Origin: Diplolepis rosae
Taxonomy: Eukaryota; Arthropoda; Insecta; Hymenoptera; Diplolepididae
DNA length: 64,000 nt
Direction of reading: 5' to 3'
Assembly (NCBI GenBank): GCA_030998225.1
Contig: JAPYXD010000713.1
Span: forward strand, 868,001 to 932,000
Position numbers and translations under genes: made by a program. Below, one piece after another: positions 10,919-22,199 of the stretch. A model generated the notes under the pieces. The model saw only the letters and a list, made by a program, of their open reading frames with translations. It was not told the origin of the DNA and made no database searches. Each line of letters starts with the position of its first letter. Positions within the stretch are counted from its first letter, which is position 1.

Positions 10919-12787
10919 CCCAGGCGGAAATGTACAACCGGCGCAGCACCGCGCCAGCACTGCCAGCGGACTTCCAGCGCTGGCATAGTGCTGGCAGTAG
11001 ATCCTCATGAAGTCTGGCGTGGTGCTGGCGGAACTCCGATAGTTAACAACAGCACAGTGCTGACCAGCGGTACTGCGCTAGCGCTGGCCTTCAGTGCTGG
11101 TGCGGTGCTGGCACTAGTACAAAATGTCACTCGGCTGGAAGTTGTCTTTTAGTACTGGGGCGGTACTGGAAAATGTACCGAAAATCTGTATTGTACTTAG
11201 ATAAAAAGTACAGGGAAAGTTCGAGTTAAGACTCTAATATTTACCGTTTTTAACGGCAACGGAGGGATATTCGCTTGGAAGGTTAAGTTTACTGTTTTCA
11301 CAGTAAAAAATCTGTTTTCAAGCTAGAAAATTTTTTCTGAGTAAATTGACAATACTTTTTCGTTACACGTACATAGAAAAAAAAATCTAAGTAGGTTTGA
11401 CTACTTTTTAACTTAATTTCCGTAGTTCGTATAGTCCCCAGTGTCATTTTTCAAGTTAAGTGAACTGCAGGAACATAGGTAAATCAAATAAGAGCAGTAA
11501 TTGAATCGATGAATATTCTTAGTACATTTCAAAACTTTATTTACTTTCAAGCAGACTCTAACTTACTATTTTTATATACAAACTTACCTACAAACACACA
11601 TTCCCCTCTCTACACTACGCAAACGCTCGTATAGGTAGTATTAAAAATTATTCTTAACGCTGCGGGTTCGAACCCTCTCTACTTACAATTAACGCATTAC
11701 TAACCTAACGACTAAATCTCTCGGCTGCGCACGCTTGGAATACAAGAAAGAAAATAACGCTTATAACCTTCAACTACGGCAGGGCCATGTAAGAAGTGTA
11801 TAGGCCCCGTGTAATCGGGAATTTTTAGATTTTATCCCAATTTATGATTCTGATTAAAATTTTTAAGATTTTCAATTATTAAACCGATTTTCTATAAAAT
11901 AAAATATTTTCGAAAGAAACAGATCAAATTCTTGAATTAAAGAACATTACATAATAAACAGATTTATATGCATTTTAGAATTATTAACTTTTATTATTGT
12001 ATATTAGTGATACTTTATACAGGATATGATTCCTTTAATTTTTGTTTTCAAGAGTAAAATCAACGTATGTTCAGAATCTGAAAATTTTGAGTTCTTTCAA
12101 TTTCAAAAATATAATGAAACTTTGGAACCGCAGCATACTTTAGTACAATCATAAAACCAATCGATGGAAAGTTTAACTAATACAAGCAATAAACTTTGGT
12201 TTACTTCAATAAAAATGTTTTTCGATCAGCGAAATTTTACTTACCATCACACCAATGCGGGCACACAATCGAATGTGTAGAATGTAATTGATTTTTTTAG
12301 AGTACTGCTCATAGCATTACTAACCTTTTTTTGTCGGCAATGAAAGGCAATAGAAAGGCTTGGCATTACTCAGAAGTTGGTTGTTTGCTAACACTGAACG
12401 GTGGCACTGCACCGGTGCTGATCCAGTGCTGCGCCGATACTTGACATTACGAGATATTTGTTGATCGCCAATACTGAAAAGCGGTACCACGCCGGTGCTG
12501 CACCGACGCTTGGCATTACTCAAAAGTTGGTTGTTTGCCAACATTGAATGTTCGTACTGCGCCGGTGCTGATTCAATGCTGCACCGATGCTTGGCAATAC
12601 ACAAATGTTGGTTGTTTGCCAGCACTGAAAAGCAGTACTGCGCCGGTGTTTAGCCAGTGCCGCCCCAGTGATGTGCCAACGCTTGGCACAGTGCTGATCG
12701 GTAGCACTGGCATTATTCACGGGTTACAACCGGAACGGTACCGCGCCGGTTGTAAAGATTGGCAGTACACCGATTTTTCCGCCTGGG
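10919..12787. mobile_element. DNA element with CCCAGGCGGAAA termini and subterminal repeats
   Basis: Inverted tips CCCAGGCGGAAA are flanked by TA (10917-10918 and 12788-12789). Both subterminal zones (10930-11165 and 12360-12760) are GC-richer clusters of short variants such as CCAGCGCTGGC and CGCCGGTGCTG, in sharp contrast to the AT-rich surroundings. The ORFs in 12320-12804 are artefacts of these repeats. A truncated CACTGAGAG-family copy is nested inside. Confidence 0.7.
11196..11835 (+). mobile_element. Truncated copy of the CACTGAGAG-family element
   Basis: It matches 4334-4930 almost line by line, including the blocks around GCGGGTTCGAACCCTC and GGCTGCGCACGCTTGGAA, but lacks the right end. 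Confidence 0.75.
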
Positions 12788-13095
12788 TATTAAAAAGTTA
12801 CTGAAATGTATACAGAAAATCGAGCGCGAAGCGCGAGCGCCATGGTAAGAATGTGTTTCTTAAGGCTGATAGAGCCTTAAGTAAATTGAATTTCCTGTTT
12901 CACTTAAATTCAAAAAGAAATTGAGTGACTTTGAGAAAGTTGGGGCAAAAATAAAATTTATTAATAAAATTATTTTTCTGTATTTCAAATTTTTTTCATG
13001 GAAATTAATCTTTTCTCTTGCAAAATAGCCCTTCAATAATAATGTTGTTATTCTTGAAAGCAAAGTTATCTATTTTTGCCTGAGGTTTACTATTC

Positions 13096-13414
13096 GTGGA
13101 TAAAAACTACCTTAATGAAACAAAATTTTTTTGTTTCAAACAAAATATCTTTGGACCAAATAAATATTTGTTCGAATCAAATAAATTTCTGCCTTCAATC
13201 AACAATTTATATCTTTGACCATATATCATTGAATTAATTTCATTCTTTTGAAGAAAAATTAATTTGATTCAAACAAGTATTTATTTCGTTTAAAGACATT
13301 ATGTTTGAATTAAAAAAATTTTATTTCATTTAAACAAATCATTTCTTTACATCAAAGAAAGTCTTTCAAGCAAATAATTATCTTTGATTCAATCAAATCC
13401 TTTTTCTGAGTGCA
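13096..13414. repeat. Repeats of a CAAAxAAAT theme ending in a TIR-like tip
   Basis: Inverted and direct variants of TTTGATTCAAACAAAT fill this stretch, which ends CTTTTTCTGAGTGCAC. It looks like half of a small inverted-repeat element. The rest of 12800-14670 is AT-rich with no recognisable gene. Confidence 0.35.
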
Positions 13415-14676
13415 CTTATTTTGATTTAGAGAGTGAAATAAAGCGTACTTACCGAAGGTGATCCTGATTTATATAAGAATTCCCAGAAAAATTGTGAGAA
13501 AAGGAAATTCTAACAATATCCTCAAAAGAGGGCACAAAAAATAATTGTTTCATTTGAAATATTTCATTAAATGCAATTTGAAATGATATCCATGAATAAA
13601 TTTCCTAGTTTAAGTCCGAGGAGTAATTCAATTTTTTCGATATATAACTAAAATTACTTTAAATTATATAGATTTATTTTTAAAACGCTTAAAAATCGAA
13701 GATATATTTTGCAATTGGAATTGTTTGCAATTAAAATTTTTGTAAGAGGAACTACTATAATTATTTGTAGATCTTTTTATTTAAATATTCCCAACTTATT
13801 CAATTTAAAATTGGAAATATTACTATTAAGCAATTTTCAATACCTCATTATTTTTTAATCTGTCCACTTATGATTTTCTTGTAAGCTTTTAATTAATCAC
13901 TTGTAAAAAGCGCATATAGCCTTAAAAAAGCCTTTGAAAATTTAAAAAATTTTGAGTTCAGACGATTTTAAAACTCTGTCATTTTTAGATCATTGTATCA
14001 TTAATTCATCTGATTTGCACTATACTTTTGTAAAATTTCAATAACTGTAATTTAATTTTCATTTGCAAAACTGTAAGAGTATTGGATTTAAATTCTAAAC
14101 TCAAAATTTCAATTTCTCATTTCGACCAAAAATATTGACAGTAACAATTTTTCCCTTCATAGATGTACTATGTTACCATAAGGTATAGGTAAGAATGAAT
14201 ATTAAATAGTTATTTCCTGTAAGTAATTATTTATTTAGTTATTTCATAAATTTCGGGTCGGCTGCAAAGTTTTTCCTACGTAAGCAAACTTGAAGCTAGG
14301 TTTCCACATAATATCTTTAAAGGAGTGTTTTTATATTCTCATAAAATAGAATTATAAGAAAGGTAATTATGACAGAATTTATTAATTAAAAATGATTATT
14401 ATTTTTAAAATTTACATAAAAACGCAATTAATTAACATTCTGAATCTATAATATTCACAATCAATTGAGTGAAGTCAAAGAAAGTTAAAAAATAAATCTA
14501 CTTGAATACAACAGGTTATGAACCTAACCTCGCATTCTGCATTTAAATTCTATAAACAAATAATATTGAATAAATAGTCCTTGCAGATCACACACTCGAA
14601 AGAATTATTTAACATTTCCTGAAATTCATAAAATTTATGTCACGTCATCAATATTATTTAAGACTTTTTACAAAAT

Positions 14677-14925
14677 TTGTCAGCTGTCAAATTTTGTAAA
14701 CAGAAGTCGCCGGGTGAGCAGACGACGAGATACATGAGACATCGAATCCAAGAAATCGCAGAAATTCAGAGAGTTAGGGAACGCTTGATTTTACTTTATT
14801 TCGTATATGCTATATATAGACGAAATAAGGAGAGAGCCGAAGTCTCCCGAAGATTTTCAAGCATCTCCGTGTTTTCGAATTCAGAAGACACTGCGAGAAA
14901 CACGCGTCGCCATGGAAACGGCTGA
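14677..14925 (+). CDS. Short basic ORF near the right end of the 5.7-kb element
   Basis: 82 residues, rich in Arg and Glu (RHRIQEIAEIQRVRERL, then RRNKERAEVSRRF). Not recognised. It could be the start of a decayed transposase, but the downstream frame closes within 100 bases. A chance ORF is possible. Confidence 0.2.
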   Translation: MSAVKFCKQKSPGEQTTRYMRHRIQEIAEIQRVRERLILLYFVYAIYRRNKERAEVSRRFSSISVFSNSEDTARNTRRHGNG

Positions 14926-15189
14926 AAGTTGTGAAGAGGGCAGCACCTCGATACCCAAGAAAGAGTGATGTTCTATATATATCGTTCCCCCACTCCGAGG
15001 TCACTCGCCGCATCTAGGTTTATAATATCTTTGTTTTGAGGTTTTATGTAAATAGAGGAAATTACGTCAGTATTGAAATCGAGATGTATTGGAATTGGAT
15101 GTGGTTTAAATAATTGAAATTCTTCAGCAGGTGGGATTGGTATAGTCATAATAAAAATCAAGTACTTATCGAATAAGAAGTATTGTATT

Positions 15190-15687
15190 TTAGAAAATGG
15201 AAGCCCTAGCTTCTTTATGCGAAAGAGAATTAATAACTTTCATGGCAGCAAAATCCTTAGCTGTTCCTATCGAGTTTGCTATTCCTATTTGTTTAATGTT
15301 GTTAATGAAACAAATTGCTATGTATTTCGAGTCTTTTGATGAGGTTTTTATTCGTAATACTGTATATTTTGGATACTCAAATTTATTTTGAGTGCAAATT
15401 TCATTCAGTTTTTTGCAATTATTACTAATAGAATTTGGTTGGATGTTTTGATTTGTTTCCTTTGATTTATTAATTGAGGCATTATATAAATTTTGTGCTA
15501 CCTTTTGCTTTACATTTTCTTTAACTTTGCCACTATTTATTATTATATAATTTTTATATTGTAAATTAACGTGAAATAGACATTCGTTATTATTGGTTTG
15601 CTCAATGAGTATCTCATAAATGAGGGGTGGAGCTCCTCTTTGTTGAATAATTTTGTTTAGTAAGGTTGTAAAAGGAACATGCGACAT
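15190..15687 (-). CDS. Double dsRNA-binding-motif protein (element A)
   Basis: 165 residues. The start ATG at 15687 is one base after an acceptor-like AACATCTTCAG, and only 16 bases separate it from the glycoprotein stop. Residues about 5-70 resemble a first dsRNA-binding motif (TLLNKIIQQRGAPPLIYEI, typical of helix 1 and the following strand). Residues about 105-160 form a second one, ending GTAKDFAAMKVINSL with the AKxxAA helix-2 pattern. The homologue is at 43237-43929. Small double-dsRBM proteins are common viral suppressors of RNA interference; that role here is inference. The frame is intact. Confidence 0.7.
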   Translation of the reverse strand: MSHVPFTTLLNKIIQQRGAPPLIYEILIEQTNNNECLFHVNLQYKNYIIINSGKVKENVKQKVAQNLYNASINKSKETNQNIQPNSISNNCKKLNEICTQNKFEYPKYTVLRIKTSSKDSKYIAICFINNIKQIGIANSIGTAKDFAAMKVINSLSHKEARASIF

Positions 15688-15703
15688 TCTGAAGATGTTA
15701 GAT

Positions 15704-17673
15704 TTAAATAGAGTAGTGGGTCCTACTAAGTTCTTCTTTTAGTTCAGAGTGAGGATAAAGAGTTGTGTTTGTATTATTGTGATCTTTACCTGAAGTAGTA
15801 TTTGCGTAATACGATGAATTTTTTGGAGCCTCTTTCGAGCTTTGTGGCGCTGAAGCTGTTAGCAGTTCTTGATGGTTCTCAGCAGGAGGTCCAGAAGGTC
15901 GATGGGTACCTAAGTGTAATAAGAGGTTAGTGACCGAATCCCAGGAGGCGCCTAGTAGATGGAGAGAGCATCCAAATAATCTGTGTAGTGCATATCCATG
16001 AATAATGGTATCCGCTATCAATTTAATCCCTCTAATTATTATTATTAATCCAATTCGGCCTGCGCTAGTAGTTCCAAAACTTGTAAAAATTTTCCAAAAT
16101 CTACCCCATGCGGATTCAGCAATTTTATCAATTACATCTTCATTAAATAAATTCGTTAATGATATTCCTTGATTAATAGTTGGATGTCCTGTTATTTCTC
16201 TAGCTAAAGAATTTAGAATCATTGGTTTTTCTGCTGGAAACATAATATGATCTCGCAGTTTATCAAGATCAGAGTGAGAATAAATACCACTTGTTGCTAA
16301 GGATGAAAAATTTGTATATTTCCAGGTTGCTTTTATGAAAGGTTTAACTATAGTTGGTGCTGTGGATTCGACAGGATTTGGAAGTAATTTGTACCAGGTT
16401 TCTCCAAAAAGGTACATTGGTGGAAGGAAAGAATTGCAATTTGTTTGGATACCTGATTTTGTTAATATATGAGTTCGTGGAGAAAGGAAAAAGGATTGAT
16501 TTCCTTTAAATATTGGTAGTTGTAGATAACATTCTTCAGTTTTGCGATATTTTACAACAACCGGTATACATTTTACAATATGTACTACTTCTCCTGCAAT
16601 TACTGACATATATCCTGGGCCTTTCATTTTGGGTTGCTAAGGTTAACGTATTTCTAAAAACTTGCTGTTCAAGTATGCATCGTTGAGTAAGAACATCGTG
16701 ATAAAGTCTATTTACTTCAGTGCGTATGTGTCGTTCCACATATATAAATTTAGAGTTAACGTATGTAAAAATGTCCATATTTTGAACTTCTAAATGTTTA
16801 TTTTCTAAAAATGAATTTCCAGGTCTAGTTTAAAAAATTAATAATTTTGGATGTTCAGTTTGTACTAAAACGTAACTGCAAACTGGTTTTCTTGTTTTTT
16901 CAGTCAGTACGAAGGTTATATCTTCAGTCGTTAAAGAATAAAAGGTTTCAGAATTGTCTATCGTATTGTCATATGTTTTATTTGCTGGTCCTTCATAAAT
17001 TATTACATATTTGTTAAAATTACATACTTCATTAGGTAATGTATCCCAGAATGTTTGTCCATATTCTACGTCTGTACAGAATGTGTCTGAAAGTGTGCAT
17101 GTTATTCCAGATCCTAACTGAATTTTGTTTGAATTTAAATGAATAGTTGCGCAATGTTCTTGTAAAGTTATTTTGAATATGGCTTGGACTACGACATTAT
17201 TCCATGTTCCGTATGGGTCAGAAAATTGTGTACCAGTACAGTCTCCATTAGGTGTTACAGAACCTGCTAAAGTAACGCTATGAAATGAACTTCGATATCT
17301 GAAGAGAAGGGGTTACTAAAAATGTTCATATTGTGTGCATTTGATTACATTGATCTCGTGTAACATCATGTATATATTCACTGTGGCCATTTGCAACTAT
17401 GGAACTGTGAGAATGCATACCACAATAAGAGATGGCGCGTCGAATTTCTATTTTACATTATATTACTTTTGTATTTGAAAATCCAGTTAACTGTAAAAGT
17501 TGTATATAAGTTCTTTCAACATGTACTTGAGATCGAGGTAGATAACATTCTCCTACCTCTAGTAAAGATAATGTCGTAATATTTAATTGATTTGAACTGC
17601 AATCGAATCCTATGGAGGCGTAGACTGTTGTTATATAGTTGAAGTTGCAAGTAAGCAGTGCTCATAATCCCAT
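15704..17673 (-). pseudogene. Chuvirus-type glycoprotein (element A)
   Basis: It starts at the ATG at 17673, two bases after a strong acceptor (CTCCTTTTTCCAG). The N-terminal half (17673-16800) is broken by several frame changes; the C-terminal 307 residues (16627-15704) are open. Recognisable blocks are IGFDCSS near the N-terminus, the KLRDHIMFPAEKP segment, and a long hydrophobic segment with IHGYALHRLFG and WDSVTNLLLHL near the C-terminus, as in glycoproteins of chuviruses (Jingchuvirales). Chuvirus-like glycoproteins captured by LTR retroelements are known in insects. Element B carries the same gene in the same place (41251-43225). Its role would be attachment and fusion; this copy is defective. 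Confidence 0.8.
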
Positions 17674-17792
17674 CTCTGGAAAAAGGAGGTTCCAATTAGC
17701 AGCTTGCTTTGTAATATAAGAATAGGAAAATGTTTTATCATTACATATGTATATTTTTGAAGTTATTGATTTACTTTTTGTATTTTGCGTTC

Positions 17793-18074
17793 CTAGTTCA
17801 TTCTATCCAACATGTCGGCTATGACAATGTGATTTGATAGCCTTAAACTGAGAATTAAATTTTTGTATGCGTCCGGCCCTCTTGTTTTGATTATTGAAAA
17901 GATGTCTTTTATTATTTCTGGATTGTTTAGGTTTCTGCTCCATGTGGGAATATTACAGTCGTCTTGGTTAAAAATTCCAGTTTGAATTAAATATGGCCAG
18001 AGAGCTACCATGTCGATAAAACAGGGAACTATTTCAATGAGATCATCTATGCGTTTGCTATGAATTTTTTCCAT
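17793..18074 (-). CDS. CARD-like protein (element A)
   Basis: 93 residues, intact. The start ATG follows an acceptor-like GAAATTTCAG by about 26 bases. The fold looks all-helical. The C-terminal block TRGPDAYKNLILSLR followed by a final short helix (ADMLDRM) is the pattern of helices 5-6 in caspase-recruitment domains, closest in feel to insect initiator caspases. The N-terminal part (KRIDDLIEIV, DMVALWPYLIQTGIFNQDD) fits helices 1-4. It sits between pol and the glycoprotein, as in element B (40852-41132). A CARD-only protein would be expected to interfere with CARD-CARD signalling in apoptosis or immunity; this is inference from fold resemblance only. Confidence 0.65.
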   Translation of the reverse strand: MEKIHSKRIDDLIEIVPCFIDMVALWPYLIQTGIFNQDDCNIPTWSRNLNNPEIIKDIFSIIKTRGPDAYKNLILSLRLSNHIVIADMLDRMN

Positions 18075-18128
18075 TATATCTGGAATAATGTGTTATGTCT
18101 GAAATTTCATATTTATTTTGTTTTATAT

Positions 18129-19948
18129 TGTAACGACAGTCTCACTAACGAGGGAAGACGCCAGCGAAAGTGTCGCACAAATGCCCAACGTGATCTTATT
18201 TGTAGGGCGCCAGGTACTGATCTGTAGTACCGAATCAAATTAATTTTTCCAACTTTAACTCTATCTCCAGCAATTCAGATCTCTAATCAATTCTTAATAA
18301 ATTCTAATACTTAATAATATTCTAGTATTCCCGGTTAAGTCGGTAGAGGGGAACGTGGGGGCGAACACTTGGATAGGTCGAACATAAACAATAGAAATTA
18401 TGAAATGAATTTTACACTTATCGAATTGATATTGATAAAATGATATAAACCTGATTTATTAATAAAATATTCATCTGAATAACATCAATTGCCTCTTACA
18501 GCAATTACGCACCACAATATTGTAACTTGTTTATATTTGAAAATTTAGAAACTACTGTTATTACTAAATTCAGCCTTCTTTGACATAACTACGCTATGTT
18601 ACTAATATTCGATATAAGTTTACAAGCTCAACTTCTCTCCACTAAACGGCAAATTCCTGAATGCTTAAAACTAATTTTATTCGATTTTATATTTACTCAG
18701 ATTTAACTAAATATTACTTAAAGATATGGCATTAACAATTTAGGATTTCTCACTACTTATTGAAACTTATTTCTGACCGCGTCCTTGTCTTCAATCACAA
18801 GGTTAAAAGAAACTTGGCAACATTTATATTTAAACTCAAATCTCAAGTATCTACTCTAAAATAGCTTTACTCCATCCCTTTAATATACTAAATTATTTAT
18901 TTATGCTCTTAGTCTCTACTCTAACTCAAATCTCAATTATTTACTCTAAACTACCCTCACTCTACAATTTTAATATTGCAATTTACTGAATCGAATTCCC
19001 TAAAGCTAACTTATACATGGCCGCCCCCAGCGTGCTCTTAATTTTGTCGAGAGAGAGGACGTGATCGGGCGCCTACCTGGGTTCCAGACACTCCGCTTCA
19101 AGTCTCTTATTGAGATCCTTTGGCTGCTTTCCCAGCTTCCGCTGCACGGCACCAATTTGTCTCCTCGAGTTTCCTTGCAAAGGCACTAAAGTTAGGATAA
19201 GCTTAGTTGTCGTTGACAGCTTGTTGCCCGGACGAGTTCTACAGTTCCGCTGTTCCTTCTCCTCCCACTACTTCTGCATTCCGCCGACAGGTGGCGTCCA
19301 TGTCGCTGCAGACGAGCACTTTGTCGGAGAGGTAGCGTGCCCACGCGGCTACCTTGGGAACTAGCCTAGCAGCTGTCAGTGTTGACAGTATGTCTGCCGC
19401 CAAGTTCCAATTCGATTGAATTGTCGATCGATATTCCGCTAACGTGTGATCGCGTACTCCACTCTAGGTTGTGTGGTTATAACTCTCGATTCCGTGCCGG
19501 CAGTGACATAGTGGTGAATAAGTGTACATACAGTTCTGATGTGTCGTGTTATGTAGGTTGTGTTTACATAACCTCCTTAGAGAGACCAGCTGTCCTCGAG
19601 GGAATTGTCGTCGTCGACTGGAACCAGGACAAACGTCGAATCGCCGTCCTCAACCCTTTTGATGCTGTAGACATCTAGTGAAACTACTATAAGGTCTGTA
19701 CATTTTATTCCTTGCTTCTAATACTCTTACCTAATATTTTCTATTTGTACCCTACTAACTATTCTATTCTATATTAAGTACATTTATTAGTGCATTTATA
19801 TATAGTATCTTAGGCTAAATAATTATTATATAATTACTAGTCGGTGAGTCCCTTCCGGCCAGCATGCTGTTCAATTTTATTTAATTATTATTTATTTCTT
19901 TACAGGATCAGGAGGGAGCTGGGATCAGGGCGTGATCGTCACGTCACA
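18129..19948. repeat. Solo LTR inserted into element A
   Basis: 1820 bases with ends TGTAACGACAG and CGTCACGTCACA, flanked by ATAT on both sides (18125-18128 and 19949-19952), and no internal coding region. The insertion lies immediately upstream of the CARD-like gene. The family is different from the LTRs of A and B. Small ORFs at 19110-19678 are not supported as genes. Confidence 0.7.
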
Positions 19949-20101
19949 ATATATATATATTTTTTATTTTATATATAAAAAATATATTTTCGTAGACAAA
20001 TTTTTATTTTTTATATTTTTACTATTTATCGTCAAAATAAAATTTCTATATCTTTATTTAAATTGTATATGTATATATATATATTTTTTTTTATAATTTT
20101 C

Positions 20102-20600
20102 ACGTCCCGCGACGTATTTGAATGTATATAATACACACAGGCTGGATTGAGTTAAGAAATCTATGAGAAAATCGATAAAGGGGAATAGGGAGTAGGGGAA
20201 GTAGGGAGCAGTATAGGGCCCCTTCTCCTCTAAGAAGATATGACTACGTCACGATTTTTGCTGACCGTCAATTTGTATAAAAAAATATAAAAGAGGCCCA
20301 CACCAAGAGCAAGCAGTCAGTAAATTCTTCGTCTAGTTCGACACTTAAATTTTCCTTCGGATTTATAACCGGTCTCGCGACAATAGTCCAGTGCGGCATT
20401 TCAATTTAACTTCGAAAATCTCTCAGTTTGAGATTAATAAAATTCGACCAGGACAATTTAAAATCAAAGTTCGGGAGTCGTAAAAGTCATTTCGCTAAAA
20501 TGATCTACGTCGTCTAGTACGATTTCTGGATTCAAATTTCCTCGTTTTGAAGGTTTTACCTCATTTTTAGAGTTTTCTTGTTTATTTCTTGTAAAAGTTT
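20102..20600 (+). promoter_or_regulatory. LTR-like fragment with promoter, related to the element A LTR
   Basis: It begins CACGTCCCGCGACG like the element A LTR but in the opposite (plus) orientation. It has a CRE-like TACGTCAC (20245-20252), a TATA box TATAAAAAAATATAAAAG (20276-20293) and CAGTCAGT about 30 bases on, which could be the start site. GTGCGGCATTT is shared with the LTR of A. It replaces sequence where the integrase of A should lie, so it probably derives from a second, related element. Confidence 0.5.
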
Positions 20601-20613
20601 TCTTGGAAAGCAT

Positions 20614-21690
20614 TTATTCTTTAGAATTCATAAAATTATCCTTGTCTTCGGCTTGTAAATTTTTTGATTTCCCTTTGTTATCTTCAATAGGGTTTCTTGA
20701 GAGAGCGTCTGCATCTACATTCATTTCTCCTGCTTTGTAAATTACATCAAAATCATATTCTGCGAGTTTCAATCTCCAACGTGAAACTCGTGAACTAGGG
20801 TCTTTAGAATTTTGAAACCAAACTAGAGGTTTGTAATCAGTCACTAAAGTAAATTTTCTTCCATACAAATAAGGACGAAAATAAGTTACACAAAATATTA
20901 TAGCAAGAGCTTTTTCTTCCTATGTATCATATTTTTTCTCAGTATCACTTAGCCTACGTAAAGCATATGCTATTGGTTTATCTTTACCTATTTTACCTTG
21001 TGATAAAATACCTTCTATTGCAAATCCTGAGGCATCTGTTGTGAGTATAAAAGGTTGAGAAAAATCAGGTCGTTGTAAAAGTGGTTCTTCACATAATTTT
21101 GCTTTTAAAATAACGAAAGCTGCTTGTTGTTTTTCTGTCCAATTAAAAGGTATATCTTTTTTAGATCTATATTGTCTTGAAAAAATTGGAGCGTCATCTA
21201 CAGTAGGAATTGAATGTTGTAATACATTAGTAGCTTCAAGTGGTTCTCCTGGGATTTGAAATCTGTCTGCATTATTTTTAATTAATTTTTCTACATGTTC
21301 ATATTCATCTTGATTTAAATGGTCTAATCGAAGAACTTTTTTAATACATTCTACTCTGTCTTCGTCTGTTACATTACAAAATTTGCATGAGTTAATTAGG
21401 GAATTATCAGTTCTCAAAAATTTATTTAATATTTTACTTGATAAATCCTCGTTACTTGTTTGTTTAAAATTATGTAAATTTTCAATTTGTTTATAACATT
21501 CTTGTTCTTAAAAGTATTCTAAATTAACTGTTGGGACTGATAATGTTATTGGCATTTCATTTGTGTTTGCAAATTTTAAATGAGCGTTTCCTTTGTGATG
21601 TTTTACAACTGCGTCTCCTACATAAACGCCATCTTGGATATGTAATCGAGGTACATACCCTTCACTCTTTTCTGTATTTTTTGTATTAAC
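20614..21690 (-). pseudogene. Ty3/mdg4 pol remnant of element A: protease, RT, RNase H
   Basis: On the minus strand a protease-like region (21690-21450) is followed by an RT N-terminus (21417 onward, with LQHSIPTVDDAPIFSRQYR). The frame then jumps directly to the RNase H domain (NWTEKQQAAFVILK, ILTTDASGFAIEG, TDYKPLVWF, DADALSRNP), so the catalytic RT core with its YxDD motif is deleted. The frame is also cut between 20920 and 20868. It ends in a charged linker. Family usual order; clearly non-functional. Confidence 0.85.
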
Positions 21691-21693
21691 ATA

Positions 21694-22156
21694 AAATGTT
21701 CAATACAATCAGGTCATTCCTGGCGACCATCTCACCGACCAAGATTCCCCTCCTGTCCAGACGGGCTTCTACCCACTCGGGCGACTTACTATTGAAGTCG
21801 CCCGCAATAAGGGACCGCCCACTAGCCTCTTTGAGGCTTTCCTCAAGGAGGAGGATCTGGGTCTCAAAGATCTCGAAGGAATCGCTGGGGGAGAAGTAGC
21901 AGCTGTACACACGTACCCCCGCCACCTCCACCCAAACGAACCCCGCGTCGGTCTCCAGGAAATCCCCGATGGTCAAATCAGGGCTACAAACAAGGATCCC
22001 AGCCCTCCGTGATGCATCCTGGTACCAAGCAGAGTTTTCAGACCATTTGTGTTGCTCACTAATGAGCAACACATCGGCCCTCCTCTCCTTGGCAGTCTGC
22101 ATCAGAAGGTTCTGGGCTTCCTTCCCTCTCCCGAGGTTGAGCTGTAGAAACTTCAC
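21694..22156 (-). pseudogene. R1-like ORF2, apurinic endonuclease domain only
   Basis: About 153 residues beginning MKFLQLNLGRG. The APE-type landmarks visible are LQLNLGR (active-site Asn), ISEQ (Glu), and AGDFNSKSPEW (the GDFN Asp/Asn pair). The domain is cut before its last His-containing motif, and the reverse transcriptase is absent. The gene directly follows ORF1. Confidence 0.85.
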
Positions 22157-22199
22157 TTTCCACCCCTCAATCTCTGGAGCTCCGCCCTGAATATTGGGC

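Larger units (their letters stand above)
9360..15033. mobile_element. 5.7-kb DNA element with perfect 27-base inverted termini
   Basis: Positions 9360-9386 and 15007-15033 are exact inverted copies (CAAAGATATTATAAACC at the tip), flanked by TTTTGAG at 9353-9359 and 15034-15040. The insertion splits the F-type envelope of element A at a point where the element B protein is continuous. Duplication size (7, possibly 8) would fit P or hAT types, but no transposase was recognised. It contains a microsatellite (GTCT)n at about 10018-10038, a degenerate tandem array (10265-10870), a nested element (10919-12787) and a short ORF at 14677. The same terminal sequence occurs at 59812-60135. Confidence 0.8.
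7370..15175 (-). pseudogene. F-type envelope glycoprotein (element A), in three pieces
   Basis: Pieces on the minus strand are 15175-15034, 9359-9262 and 8014-7370, separated by the transposons at 9360-15033 and 8015-9261. They align by eye with the central and C-terminal thirds of the element B envelope at 44055-45922, including the FxKPHPIPIH stretch, the HGWLY segment and a C-terminal membrane-spanning stretch (around LTLALIIITLLMI). About 300 N-terminal residues are missing: the frame picks up only a few bases after the preceding dsRNA-binding gene ends. The family (baculovirus F / errantivirus env) mediates membrane fusion. This copy is not functional. Confidence 0.75.

Noticed and set aside
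12320..12804. ORFs on both strands rich in Cys, Arg and Gln
   Set aside because: They derive from subterminal short repeats of the CCCAGGCGG element.
19110..19678. Two plus-strand ORFs of 84 and 99 residues
   Set aside because: They lie inside the solo LTR, match no family and have no splice or start context.
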